A stretch of 64,000 nt of DNA from Acinetobacter sp. ANC 4805 (GCF_022549495.1 NZ_JAKZGD010000009.1:62001-126000); one strand, 5' to 3'. Shown: positions 48,749-56,794, counted from the stretch's first letter. A program made the numbers and translations. Notes: generated by a model not told the origin, from the sequence alone.

Positions 48749-49648
48749 TTAATTCAGAGCTTGAACCGACTGCTGTAAGCCTTTCTGAATATCTTGAACA
48801 TGAGTGAGATCATGCGTTTGCTGATGCTCTGTTTGAGATTCAACGCTGTAAAACTCCTCCACTATATCCAAACCCTCTTCACCTCCCACCTCAAAGCAGG
48901 CATTACCATAACCCTGCCGTGCCACATGATCCAAAGCCTCCTGATAGAACCCTGCTGTCTTACTTTGTTCATCCATCTGTTTGGCTGAACTAATCGCATC
49001 TTTCAGGTTTGTGCCATCACGTAAAGTCAGATCCACGTAGTAGATCGGGGTACGGTAACTTTGTGTGGTGCTTTTACCTCGCAAGGTCAATTGCAATGGC
49101 AAACAAGCAAGTAAGTCACCCGATGCTGCGTGATAGTAACGAAGTCGAGCTGCCAAAGTGCGGATGCTGTTAAAGCCTGTGGTTCTAAAGATGAAAGTAC
49201 CAAACTCATCTGATTCATCTAAGTTGACGTAGAGTCTGCCATAGGGCTTGCATAATCCACCCTGTGCCAATGGACATAAATCAGGTGATGGACATGGATG
49301 TTGTTCAATGCCATTTTGACCGAGTCGCTGACAGCTTTCGCCATTGCCTGAACAGATTAAACGTCCAGTTTGGCGGTCAAATAGGCTGTACTCTGCTCTT
49401 AAGTTGAGATCGGGATCATTGAAGATCATGCGGACTGGAATGCTTCTCAGCTTTTGGTTCTGATTGGGCGCTTTGGCACGTAGTTGCTCATCCAGTGGAT
49501 GTTTGACCCACCCATCTTTATTTTGGATTTGGCTGGTAATGGTAAATTGATCATCTTTTTCAGGCAGACGTTTTCCATTCTTTTCGACAATTTTGCCGAT
49601 ACTGATACGCCCCAACACAGGTGGGGTAATAGCTAAACCTTTAATCAT
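48749..49648 (-). CDS. Cys-rich plasmid-type protein (hydrolase or metal-binding)
   Basis: 299 residues from the ATG at 49648 (M-I-K-G-L-A-I-T-P-P); the frame to 49723 has a poor N-terminus overlapping the preceding terminator. The middle has a cysteine cluster, I-C-S-G-N-G-E-S-C...H-P-C-P-S-P-D-L-C-P-L-A...C-K-P-Y-G-R, that could bind a metal or Fe-S cluster. Similar proteins are commonly found beside YqaJ and DUF932 genes on plasmids and integrative elements and are named hydrolase or metal-binding protein. Their function is unknown. Confidence 0.7.
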   Translation of the reverse strand: MIKGLAITPPVLGRISIGKIVEKNGKRLPEKDDQFTITSQIQNKDGWVKHPLDEQLRAKAPNQNQKLRSIPVRMIFNDPDLNLRAEYSLFDRQTGRLICSGNGESCQRLGQNGIEQHPCPSPDLCPLAQGGLCKPYGRLYVNLDESDEFGTFIFRTTGFNSIRTLAARLRYYHAASGDLLACLPLQLTLRGKSTTQSYRTPIYYVDLTLRDGTNLKDAISSAKQMDEQSKTAGFYQEALDHVARQGYGNACFEVGGEEGLDIVEEFYSVESQTEHQQTHDLTHVQDIQKGLQQSVQALN

Positions 49649-49713
49649 GATGATGTACTCTATATAGATGTTGAAATGGCGTTTAAATTTGGATAAATAA
49701 ATTTTGGGCATAA

Positions 49714-49743
49714 AAAATCCCATACTTGTTTGGGGTATGGGAT
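49714..49743 (-). terminator. Terminator between YqaJ gene and the Cys-rich protein gene
   Basis: On the minus strand ATCCCATAC...GTATGGGAT is followed by a T-run (the A-run at 49712-49717). It is one of three same-strand terminators placed between consecutive genes of this module. Confidence 0.75.
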
Positions 49744-49794
49744 CAGTTGGTTGGGGTGTTAGTTAAATTGAAATGGGTTACTTGGGTATCAGCC

Positions 49795-50922
49795 CTATCC
49801 ACCATTCGGATAAATCTGAAAGCGTCGTGTTCCTGCTTTGGTTTGGGGAAATTGCTGTAGGTATTCAGGATGCTGTTTAAGCAATGATTTACTGTCTAGG
49901 CTGATTGAGTCTTGTGATTTCTTCCATGTGACTGAACCACCTGTAAATACCGCTCGCTCTGCTTCTTTCATCATCATTTGTAGTTGATGTTTCAGTTCAT
50001 CAAAATACTGCTGGTGTTGTTCAACTTTATGTCGCTCCTCTAGTAACTGATTAAACAAATAATTAGCTTGTTCATTTTGGGTCAGGTCTTCTACTGTTAA
50101 TGGAATCTGTTCAGGATAAAGTTGTTGCAAGGCTTTAGCTGCTGAATCCGAAGCATCTACACTGGGTGGAATACCTGTTTCGACACATTGCCAGAAATGA
50201 CGTTCCGCATTAATGATGTGCTGAATCACAGTTTCATTACGAGTCACTTTATAGATTTTGGTTTCATGCCCACAGATCAAGGCACAAATATGCGCTGCCT
50301 GTTTACCTGTCACTGCCAATTGATGCTGTACCTGACACAGCACATATAAAGGCACGCCATCTCGCCATAGTTTTGCGCCATATTCCCCCACGGTTTTACA
50401 TTCCAAAATTTGCACTTCTTCATTACCGACTACAGCATAATCCAAGTTCGCCAACATAAACTGTTTGTCTTCATCAGGGTGTTGCAATACTGCATTAACT
50501 CGACGGACTTTATGATTGGTGTGCATGCTGTAGTATTCAGCCACCAAAGGTTCTAGCTTTTTTCCCCAGTACAAGGGTGCGTAACCTGCACTTTCATCCT
50601 CGATGTTTTGTTGCATCCGCCCTGTCTTGATCATCCACAGTTCCAGCATCGACATATAGGGATTCAGTCCACAGGCCGTTGCTGCATCACTGCTGCCAAT
50701 ACCCTGTTTTCTGACCTCTAGCCATTGTTGGTAATTGAGCTGTTTGGTGTTGGCAAGTCTTTTTGCTGTAAGGGCTTTGGTCTTTCGTGGTTGCGTATTC
50801 GGTCGATCTCGTTTGGTTCGGGTTCCCACCTCAATCTGCTGAATGGATTGATTTAGATTCGGTAAATAGGGTTGTAGTGGTGGGTTATTTAGCGTGTTTT
50901 GAATTTGAGTATGACTATTCAT
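49795..50922 (-). CDS. YqaJ-family recombinase exonuclease
   Basis: 375 residues. Residues 60-200 carry the YqaJ/lambda-exonuclease fold: R-K-Q-G-I-G-S-S-D-A-A, Y-W-G-K-K-L-E-P-L-V-A, A-N-L-D-Y-A-V (Asp) and L-E-C-K-T (E-x-K). Such nucleases resect double-strand ends for single-strand annealing recombination in phages and mobile elements. No annealing partner (Bet/RecT) is recognisable nearby. Confidence 0.85.
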   Translation of the reverse strand: MNSHTQIQNTLNNPPLQPYLPNLNQSIQQIEVGTRTKRDRPNTQPRKTKALTAKRLANTKQLNYQQWLEVRKQGIGSSDAATACGLNPYMSMLELWMIKTGRMQQNIEDESAGYAPLYWGKKLEPLVAEYYSMHTNHKVRRVNAVLQHPDEDKQFMLANLDYAVVGNEEVQILECKTVGEYGAKLWRDGVPLYVLCQVQHQLAVTGKQAAHICALICGHETKIYKVTRNETVIQHIINAERHFWQCVETGIPPSVDASDSAAKALQQLYPEQIPLTVEDLTQNEQANYLFNQLLEERHKVEQHQQYFDELKHQLQMMMKEAERAVFTGGSVTWKKSQDSISLDSKSLLKQHPEYLQQFPQTKAGTRRFQIYPNGG

Positions 50923-50970
50923 TGCAATTATTCCTGTATCGATAAAATCGTAAAAGCTGAATTTTGGGCA

Positions 50971-50997
50971 TAAAAAAGCCGCATGAGGGTGCGGCTA
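50971..50997 (-). terminator. Terminator between DUF932 and YqaJ genes
   Basis: On the minus strand AGCCGCACCCTCATGCGGCT followed by a T-run. The following sequence, ATGCCCAAAAT, also follows the terminator at 49714-49743. Confidence 0.75.
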
Positions 50998-51068
50998 AAG
51001 GTGTTGCTGTGCTTGTACGGTGTTACTGTATGCTTAGGCTAATGGAGCTGGCTTAATTGAAACTGAAT

Positions 51069-52124
51069 TTAGGCAATCATTCTCAATGCCTGTTCCAGAC
51101 CACGCTGTTTAATGGCAGCCCCTGCACCAAACCATGCTGAATCGAGTCGGTGATCGGTACTCATCGCCCGACGTTCATGGTCAGTAAATTCAGTTATTGC
51201 GCACAGTAAACCATAAGCCGTGTCTTTAGCTGAACTCAGTTCTGCACCACGTCCATGTCCGTTAAACATGGTCATGACTTTCGACATGGCACGTCCATTT
51301 GGCTCGGTTTTATTGTCCGCTTTGGTTGGGGTGTTGATGCCTTGGTTTGGCATAGCAGCATTTCGATAGAACTGAATGATGCTTTCATCTTGTTCAGCCA
51401 TAGTTAGGTTGGTATTGTTAAACACCGCATCAAAGTAGGCTGCTGCTTCCTGCTGAGTTACCTTACGCTGGCTCAGTTGTTTCATTTCATACATGTGTTC
51501 ATCCCATGCACGGACTGAAATACCCAACTGTTGTTTAACTTTCTCAGCATCGAAACGAGTGCTGTGTGGGACTTTAACCACACCTGCACTGGTATTTTGT
51601 CCTTTGAGAGCAATTGCCAAAGTATTGTTACATACCACCCGGATACTGGTGAACTGTGCAGTGGTTGCTAGAGTGCCATCACAAGCCGTCGCTAGTAGAA
51701 TATAGCCATTACTCACATCCTTACCCTTGAGTGCTGAAGTCTGTCCAGTCTTAGCCAGTGCCCAGAATTTCTTACCACCTTTGAGTACGCCTGCGGTTTC
51801 CAATTCAAAGCCTGATTGCTCTGTCAGGTCTTTGTAGAAGTGTAGGATTTCCATCGGTTGCACTTCCTGAAAACGTTGGCTGACTACGGATAAAGGTGCA
51901 TGAGTATCTGATCGGAAAAGCACTCGTTGTTCCTCAAACGGCATAATAATGCTTTGCCCCTTTTCATTCTGTGCCATGTAACTGACATCGGAGGATTCAA
52001 TCCGCCAATCCATGCCTGCCTGTTGTGCCCAGACCTCGATAGGTTGGTTTGGTGTGAGTTCATTGCCTAAGCCATGCCAAGGGGTTTGTCCAGTGAATGC
52101 CATAGTTTCAACTAAATGTGCCAT
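51069..52124 (-). CDS. DUF932 phage/plasmid-like protein
   Basis: 351 residues with the DUF932 layout: N-terminal W-H-G-L-G, S-D-V-S-Y, L-F-R-S-D-T-H-A-P-L-S-V-V-S-Q-R-F and C-N-N-T-L near the middle. The family is frequent on plasmids, phages and integrative elements and its role is unknown. It is part of the leftward plasmid-like module. Confidence 0.85.
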   Translation of the reverse strand: MAHLVETMAFTGQTPWHGLGNELTPNQPIEVWAQQAGMDWRIESSDVSYMAQNEKGQSIIMPFEEQRVLFRSDTHAPLSVVSQRFQEVQPMEILHFYKDLTEQSGFELETAGVLKGGKKFWALAKTGQTSALKGKDVSNGYILLATACDGTLATTAQFTSIRVVCNNTLAIALKGQNTSAGVVKVPHSTRFDAEKVKQQLGISVRAWDEHMYEMKQLSQRKVTQQEAAAYFDAVFNNTNLTMAEQDESIIQFYRNAAMPNQGINTPTKADNKTEPNGRAMSKVMTMFNGHGRGAELSSAKDTAYGLLCAITEFTDHERRAMSTDHRLDSAWFGAGAAIKQRGLEQALRMIA

Positions 52125-52187
52125 AAGAATAATTCCTGTATCGATTTTGAATGGGTAAAAGGGTTCGATTTAAATTTTGCTAAATAC

Positions 52188-52505
52188 TTAATTGCGTAAA
52201 TTCGGGCTAAAGCTGCGGTCACAGTTGTTGCAGTAATACTGTCTGCGATAAGTTGGGTGTAGTGGTTGTTGCTGTTCATCTTCAGTGATCAACATCCAGA
52301 TACCGCCAATCAGTACCCCAACGATTGCGCCTGCAATCGGAGGAATATTCAGACTTTTGGAAACACTGACTCCTAAAGTGGCAAGTGCCATCGGTGACAT
52401 CACGCTATTGGAAATAGGGTTATTGGTTGAAATAGTGGGTAAATGTTGGGGGGATTGCATTTGTACCGTCTCTCTAGACTGGCAGTAAGGACATGGCAAA
52501 CTCAT
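52188..52505 (-). CDS. Small zinc-ribbon membrane protein
   Basis: 105 residues from the ATG at 52505 (M-S-L-P-C-P-Y-C), preceded by AGGAAA. N-terminal C-P-Y-C and C-terminal Y-Y-C-N-N-C-D form a split zinc ribbon, with a glycine-rich hydrophobic segment (about 50-75) between them that may span a membrane. Unknown function. First gene of the leftward module, with a terminator-like hairpin just upstream of its start. Confidence 0.6.
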   Translation of the reverse strand: MSLPCPYCQSRETVQMQSPQHLPTISTNNPISNSVMSPMALATLGVSVSKSLNIPPIAGAIVGVLIGGIWMLITEDEQQQPLHPTYRRQYYCNNCDRSFSPNLRN

Positions 52506-52529
52506 TGTGGTATTTCCTGTAAATGAATA

Positions 52530-52552
52530 AAAAAAGCCTGCTGAGGAAGCAG
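52530..52552 (-). terminator. Terminator-like hairpin upstream of the zinc-ribbon gene
   Basis: On the minus strand GCCTGC-TTCCTCA-GCAGGC followed by TTTTTT, lying between the start of the leftward module and its likely promoter region. It may end an upstream leader transcript or act as an attenuator. Confidence 0.6.
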
Positions 52553-52706
52553 GCAAAGTGATTGCGATGTAGCTAAAGCATGTATTGGTGCGGTCTCAAA
52601 TGGAGAAACACCGTTCTCATCTAGATGCTATGTATTTGTATTTTTTTAGAATGCGTTTTTTATCATCAGTTTTAGGCGATTTTTGAATGATGATTAAACA
52701 GATCAA

Positions 52707-52785
52707 TTGACCTGTTTTTTAGCAGCGATTATGATGCAAGGGCTGACCTACATTGTCAGTCGGTTTTGACAGACCGTTTCCTAAG
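52707..52785 (+). promoter_or_regulatory. Promoter and upstream target hairpins of C4-type locus 2
   Basis: TTGACC (52707-52712), 17-bp spacer, TATGAT (52730-52735), start of transcription near 52741. Hairpin 1 is CTGAC/GTCAG with loop CTACATT (52743-52759); hairpin 2 is CGGT/ACCG with loop TTTGACAG (52761-52776). TTGACAG (52766-52772) is target b and CCTAAG (52780-52785) target a, both exact complements of the antisense words in the junction RNA. The layout equals locus 1. Confidence 0.7.
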
Positions 52786-52835
52786 TGCACTAAAAGATAT
52801 TTTTCTTTTGGTGTGAGTTCTCGTGCTCCCTCTGC

Positions 52836-52909
52836 GGTAGAACGGGAGGGGGACACCTTCGGGTGTGCTGATTCTTAGGTTCAGTCTGTCAACCCTCTTT
52901 CGTTCTGCC
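52836..52909 (+). ncRNA. C4-like antisense RNA, locus 2
   Basis: P1 is a 17-bp helix with several G-U pairs (52836-52852 with 52893-52909). P2 is ACACC/GGTGT closed by a TTCG tetraloop (52853-52866). P3 is CTGA/TCAG (52868-52871, 52881-52884) with loop TTCTTAGGT. Word a' is CTTAGG (52874-52879) and b' is CTGTCAA (52886-52892); complements are at 52780-52785 and 52766-52772 upstream, and at 52951-52956 and 52921-52927 downstream. Compared with locus 1 the fold and spacing are the same, while P1, P2 and all four words differ with pairing kept. This is strong covariation evidence for a functional antisense RNA of the C4 type. Confidence 0.78.
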
Positions 52910-52910
52910 A

Positions 52911-52965
52911 CCATAATCAATTGACAGTGATTCGGTAGAACTTCTTAATACCTAAGGAGTCAACC
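52911..52965 (+). promoter_or_regulatory. Downstream target hairpin and occluded ribosome-binding site, locus 2
   Basis: Hairpin AATCA/TGATT (52915-52919, 52928-52932), with outer CC/GG, shows loop ATTGACAG, whose TTGACAG complements b'. CCTAAG (52951-52956) complements a' and overlaps the Shine-Dalgarno AAGGAG of the ORF at 52966. Antisense pairing would close the ribosome-binding site. Confidence 0.68.
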
Positions 52966-53061
52966 ATGACGCAATTTACTGTGCTTTATTCCCCTGCACT
53001 TTCTCCGCCTCTCAAGCATTTTATTCCCATTCATTTATCACACGCTTTCGCTATGTCCTGA
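52966..53061 (+). CDS. 31-residue leader ORF under C4-type control
   Basis: ATG follows a strong AAGGAGT site. The 31-residue product (M-T-Q-F-T-V-L-Y-S-P...H-A-F-A-M-S) is not recognised. Its place directly after the antisense target mirrors the short icd frame of phage P1, whose blocked translation shuts down distal genes. It may be a leader ORF rather than a functional protein. Confidence 0.5.
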   Translation: MTQFTVLYSPALSPPLKHFIPIHLSHAFAMS

Positions 53062-53129
53062 CTGATTCAAGGCATCAATTAACTGCTGCATCCATTTTGG
53101 TCAGTGGTGTTTTGTGCTGGATAAAAATC

Positions 53130-53249
53130 ATGGAATTCATTGCACAGCTTATTTTGGTTGTCATCGTCGTGGTGGCTCTTGGACCAAGCTTTATTTTATT
53201 GCTGGGTTTTTTATGGCTGCTGGTCTATCTGGCAGGTTGGCATAAATAG
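53130..53249 (+). CDS. 39-residue membrane protein
   Basis: M-E-F-I-A-Q-L-I-L-V-V-I-V-V-V-A followed by a second hydrophobic run ending Y-L-A-G-W-H-K. It is almost wholly hydrophobic, one or two membrane helices. It lies in the small-gene operon downstream of C4-type locus 2. Size and composition recall small toxins or holin-like peptides, but no family is recognised and the ribosome-binding site is poor. Confidence 0.45.
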   Translation: MEFIAQLILVVIVVVALGPSFILLLGFLWLLVYLAGWHK

Positions 53250-53300
53250 GCAATCCATCACGATTTTAAAAACAACACATCACCATGAATTGGAATATCT

Positions 53301-53576
53301 ATGAAATATCAAACGTGGTTCGGGGTCATCACTCTTGTCTTAATTAGCAATCTACTCGTCGCATGTGACAGCAAGGTCAAACGTGATTTTAAAGCAGGCT
53401 GTCAGGCAGGTGGTCTAGATCGTTCAACCTGCTCCTGTATTTACGACAAGGTTGAGGCGCACTACTCGCCTGAGTTTATGGAAAGCATGGCAGATGTCAC
53501 CACTCGGGAAACCATGCAACCACCACCAGAATTTAACACGGTGATGGCGAATGCCGTACAACAATGTAAAGAATAA
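53301..53576 (+). CDS. Small lipoprotein
   Basis: 91 residues with a lipobox (L-L-V-A-C-D) and a mature part with paired cysteines (C-Q-A-G-G...C-S-C-I-Y-D...C-K-E), probably disulphide-bonded in the periplasm. Unknown function; member of the small-gene operon. Confidence 0.65.
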   Translation: MKYQTWFGVITLVLISNLLVACDSKVKRDFKAGCQAGGLDRSTCSCIYDKVEAHYSPEFMESMADVTTRETMQPPPEFNTVMANAVQQCKE

Positions 53577-53590
53577 ATCAGGAATCAAAA

Positions 53591-53737
53591 ATGAAAAATT
53601 ATTTAATTATCGGCTACATCGTTATCGCAGTGATTTGCTCAGTCTATTTCAAAAATTGTAGCAGCACCGCTCACCTGCCTTATTCCTACAATCTCGGTAA
53701 AGCAGCGGTCTGGCCTGTCACCATTTTTAGGAAATAA
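53591..53737 (+). CDS. 48-residue exported or membrane peptide
   Basis: M-K-N-Y-L-I-I-G-Y-I-V-I-A-V-I-C-S-V-Y-F is a signal anchor, followed by a short tail with P-Y-S-Y-N-L-G-K-A-A-V-W-P-V. It begins 15 bp after the preceding lipoprotein stop and ends 22 bp before the next gene, so it is co-transcribed. Unknown. Confidence 0.55.
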   Translation: MKNYLIIGYIVIAVICSVYFKNCSSTAHLPYSYNLGKAAVWPVTIFRK

Positions 53738-53758
53738 ATAAGCATAAGGAGATTCAAG

Positions 53759-54070
53759 ATGAAGAAACTATTTTTAGCTTTGGGGCTCAGTGTGTTGTGT
53801 GCTTCTGCCCTCGCTAAATCTAATTCTAACGCGATCACTGTAACAGTGAAGACAATTGAGGGCTTTAGCGAGTCAGGTGATGCATTTACGTTTAAAACGA
53901 CTTCAGGCAAACGCTATATGGTGTATAACGCTGGTGGAGCAAACCCAATTCAGGGTGAGGAATTGATTTCCAGTTCTGCCAAATCAAAAAAGGTGATTTG
54001 CCTACGCCTGAGTGCTGAGCAAACTCAACCACGTCTGGTTGAGTCGGTCCGCTCAGGTCAATGTAAATAA
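53759..54070 (+). CDS. Exported hypothetical protein
   Basis: 103 residues with a signal peptide cut near A-L-A-K. The mature chain is a small all-beta-looking domain (I-T-V-T-V-K-T-I-E-G-F-S-E-S-G-D-A-F-T-F-K-T-T-S-G-K-R-Y-M-V). Unknown; part of the C4-type locus 2 operon. Confidence 0.65.
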   Translation: MKKLFLALGLSVLCASALAKSNSNAITVTVKTIEGFSESGDAFTFKTTSGKRYMVYNAGGANPIQGEELISSSAKSKKVICLRLSAEQTQPRLVESVRSGQCK

Positions 54071-54173
54071 CGATCTCAATCATCAAAACAATAATGCAAA
54101 AACCAAATGATTGGTTGAGCCATGCGGCTCAACCAATGCAATCAATAAAGAATTTAAGAATAGGAATTGAACA

Positions 54174-54686
54174 ATGAATCTGGCCAAGTCATTGCTGTAC
54201 TCAGGCTTGCTAATCACTAGCCTCAGTGCATGCAGTCCACCCTCTAAAAAAGAAGTAGCCCCTGAACCGACGACTGCTCAAACCAATGCAACTGAAACAT
54301 CCTCACCAATTACTGAAGATCCAAGTGATGATAAGTTTAAAACCACGATGGTGGATAGCTCTGAATACGACTTGAATGATCCACCTGTTGAACCGGTACA
54401 AGCAGCACCACAGGAACAATTTGAGGTACGTGTCCGTCGTGAAGAATCACAATACTCCATGACAGGCTATAGTGATTTATTAAACATCATGTCATTGAAC
54501 GATGCGCCAACCACCATCACAGGGGTTTTAATCAATCGTGGTAATTGCAGAAGTAAAGGTACTTATGATTACCAAAATATGCGTTATGGTTCGGTGGCAA
54601 AAGTTTACTTAGGCTGTTCGGCTGAATATGTTCGTGAAGTGACGGTTACAACCAATAGCGGTTTGACCTATACCTATAATTTTTAG
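54174..54686 (+). CDS. Lipoprotein with proline/threonine-rich linker
   Basis: 170 residues: lipobox L-S-A-C-S, an acidic and Thr/Pro-rich linker (25-85), and a C-terminal folded part (90-170) with two cysteines (N-R-G-N-C-R-S-K-G, L-G-C-S-A-E-Y). Unknown. It appears to be the last gene of the small-gene operon. Confidence 0.65.
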   Translation: MNLAKSLLYSGLLITSLSACSPPSKKEVAPEPTTAQTNATETSSPITEDPSDDKFKTTMVDSSEYDLNDPPVEPVQAAPQEQFEVRVRREESQYSMTGYSDLLNIMSLNDAPTTITGVLINRGNCRSKGTYDYQNMRYGSVAKVYLGCSAEYVREVTVTTNSGLTYTYNF

Positions 54687-54692
54687 GCACTC

Positions 54693-54775
54693 AAAACATC
54701 AAATTCTGATGCGTTTGCTAACGTAAAATTTGATGTTATGCCCGACAAAACTGCTGACTGATTCCAGTCAGCAGT
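54693..54775. terminator. Paired inverted repeats after the small-gene operon
   Basis: AACATCAAATT...AAATTTGATGTT (54693-54737) and CTGCTGACTG-ATTC-CAGTCAGCAG (about 54751-54774). The second is a perfect 10-bp stem. No T-run follows, so termination strength is uncertain. Confidence 0.5.
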
Positions 54776-54872
54776 GTAGCCAATTTGATACTAAAAACGG
54801 CAATTTTGATAAGCTCAGGCTTTGAAAAGATTAGTCTTTATTTTAGAAAAATAATGCTTTTTTACGGTTAGA

Positions 54873-56240
54873 TTATTTTTCCATATTTTGCAGTAAATCT
54901 TTATATTGCGAGCTAATTGTTGTGTTTAAGATCATATATTCTACACATTTTGTACGTTCTGAATTTCCACTCACTGGTGTATAGGCAGAACACAACAACA
55001 CCTTGGTTTCTGTTTTGTTCTCTGGTTTGAGCAGTCTATCTGTCACGCTGAATTTAATATCTAGATCATATCTACTAAGAGCATTAATTTTTTTTAATCG
55101 TTCAGATATTTCTTGCAAGAATGCCAACGGCTTCATATCCGTTTTTTCTTGTTGAAGTAACAAATCAACTGTATTAAAAAACTTAGCCTTATCAGGCCTC
55201 TCCTCTGGATTTAAGTTCTCAAGTTTGGCAAATTCCCGCCTACAAATCTCATTGCGTTTATTGGCTTTTTTCTCTTTGTTTATTTCATACAACCACAATG
55301 CGACTAAATCTGTCTGCACTGAAATATTTTTTTCATAGTTATGTTCTACATTCGACCTCAAATCCAGTGTCTGTAAAATCTTACTGATTTCGTGTAATTC
55401 TTCAATCTTGATCCCCTTTTGACCATTATCAACATCGGCAACGTCATGATAAAACCAGACCCGATGTGCAATGTATTGCAGAAAAAATGTCGTCATACTA
55501 TCCGCAATATTCTCAGTGGGTTCATCAATTCTTAGGTTATAGCTTAAGTAATCATACCTTAATGGCCCTTTTTTTACTTCTTTGTATTCCACAAATGAGG
55601 TTGTAAACTTTGGTGAAAAAAAGCGTAAATAATGATTGAGTGGCCTGAACATTTTTGCGATATCAATTGGATTGCTCAGTTCTGCTTGATATTCGCCGTC
55701 AGCACTATATTGATACTTTTCAATAAGTAACTGAAAATAAATGTAGTCATAAACCAGTTGATCAATAGGTAAATCAATCAACAAATCCGAAATGTAGTAT
55801 TCACGTGTTGTGTCAGCAAGGAAATTTTCGATTTCAAGATGCTTACTAATCCTACTTACATTTTCTAAAAACTCAGGCTCTCTATATTTAATAATATTCA
55901 CGACTTGCTCGAGCGTAAGTGCATGAGATTTTAGAATATCCTCAGATATACCTAGGGCTCCCGTTTCAAAATAATTAAAAGCATGGTCTATAAAACGATT
56001 ATTTTTAAACAATGAAGATATCAGTGTTTTCTTCCGCTCTGAATCTAATTTATAACATGTATAAAATTCAAAAAAATCATTAACAAAATCATTATGCATT
56101 TCATCCCTTAACCTTTTCATATTGCTTATAAGTTTAGGGTGACTTTTATCAAGTTTTTGAATTGTAATTGATTGAACAATCAGGTTTCTGAATACGTGAT
56201 GAATGATTTCCTTTGGGAATTGTATGTTTTTTGAGCTCAT
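54873..56240 (-). CDS. Large hypothetical island protein
   Basis: 455 residues, not recognised. Helical throughout, cytoplasmic-looking, no membrane segment, with charged C-terminal repeats of E-K and K-T. It is divergent from the AlpA-type regulator gene with a 79-bp shared promoter region, a place often used by regulators or defence genes in P4-like islands. No catalytic motif is visible. Confidence 0.6.
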   Translation of the reverse strand: MSSKNIQFPKEIIHHVFRNLIVQSITIQKLDKSHPKLISNMKRLRDEMHNDFVNDFFEFYTCYKLDSERKKTLISSLFKNNRFIDHAFNYFETGALGISEDILKSHALTLEQVVNIIKYREPEFLENVSRISKHLEIENFLADTTREYYISDLLIDLPIDQLVYDYIYFQLLIEKYQYSADGEYQAELSNPIDIAKMFRPLNHYLRFFSPKFTTSFVEYKEVKKGPLRYDYLSYNLRIDEPTENIADSMTTFFLQYIAHRVWFYHDVADVDNGQKGIKIEELHEISKILQTLDLRSNVEHNYEKNISVQTDLVALWLYEINKEKKANKRNEICRREFAKLENLNPEERPDKAKFFNTVDLLLQQEKTDMKPLAFLQEISERLKKINALSRYDLDIKFSVTDRLLKPENKTETKVLLCSAYTPVSGNSERTKCVEYMILNTTISSQYKDLLQNMEK

Positions 56241-56319
56241 ATTAAAAAATAGAATTACGAAATGGACTTAATTCGAATTACATTAGCACAGAATACTCTC
56301 GTAATCGGAGGGTTTTCCC

Positions 56320-56529
56320 ATGCAAAACAATCAGCCATCACTAAAAGTTCTACGGATCAAAGAAGTTGTAGATATCACGGGTATTTCCAGATCAAGTATC
56401 TATGAGCTTCTTAACAAGAAGTCACCTCGTTATGATCCAACGTTCCCTAAATCCATCAAAATTTCAGTATCTGCCGTAGGCTGGTTTCAACACGAGCTTA
56501 ATGCTTGGCTTTTATCGAAAAAAGCATAA
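56320..56529 (+). CDS. AlpA-family transcriptional regulator
   Basis: 69 residues with the AlpA pattern L-R-I-K-E-V-V-D-I-T-G-I-S-R-S-S-I-Y-E-L-L...F-P-K-S-I-K-I-S-V-S-A-V-G-W-F-Q-H-E-L-N-A-W-L, a complete winged HTH of the MerR-like type. AlpA proteins activate integrase or excision genes of P4-like elements. Preceded by GGAGGG and followed by a terminator. Confidence 0.88.
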   Translation: MQNNQPSLKVLRIKEVVDITGISRSSIYELLNKKSPRYDPTFPKSIKISVSAVGWFQHELNAWLLSKKA

Positions 56530-56545
56530 GCACCAAGTGCTTATC
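56522..56545 (+). terminator. Terminator of the AlpA-type gene
   Basis: ATAAGCAC-CAA-GTGCTTAT followed by CTTTTC; overlaps the stop codon region. Confidence 0.65.
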
Positions 56546-56580
56546 TTTTCAATCACGCAGAAACAGTAATTTACCGATAT

Positions 56581-56794
56581 TAAGGATGGGGCTTGATCTC
56601 AAGTCCCCTGATACACCGTTATTGTCTCTGATCTTTGCTGATGTAGTTTATATGATTAATATATATACCTAATATATTCAATAGGTTATTTAAATTCATT
56701 AAATATATTAGATCAATTCATCATATCTCTATTCTACACATACTATAGGTCAGATTTAGACAATTGTATTTTTTTACTAATTGGAGCTATATCT
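56581..56794. other. Candidate replication origin region upstream of the HUH protein
   Basis: A GC-richer dyad GGGGCTTGA-TC-TCAAG-T-CCCC (56588-56608) is followed by a very AT-rich tract (56650-56765) with repeated ATATATT/TAATATA words and a CCTA...TAGG inverted repeat. A dyad plus an easily melted tract just upstream of a replication-protein gene is typical of an origin. This is inference from layout. Confidence 0.4.

Noticed and set aside
52766..52772. TTGACA as a -35 box for a promoter between 52767 and 52800
   Set aside because: A better promoter (52707-52735) lies upstream, no good -10 follows at the right distance, and the word is explained as target b.
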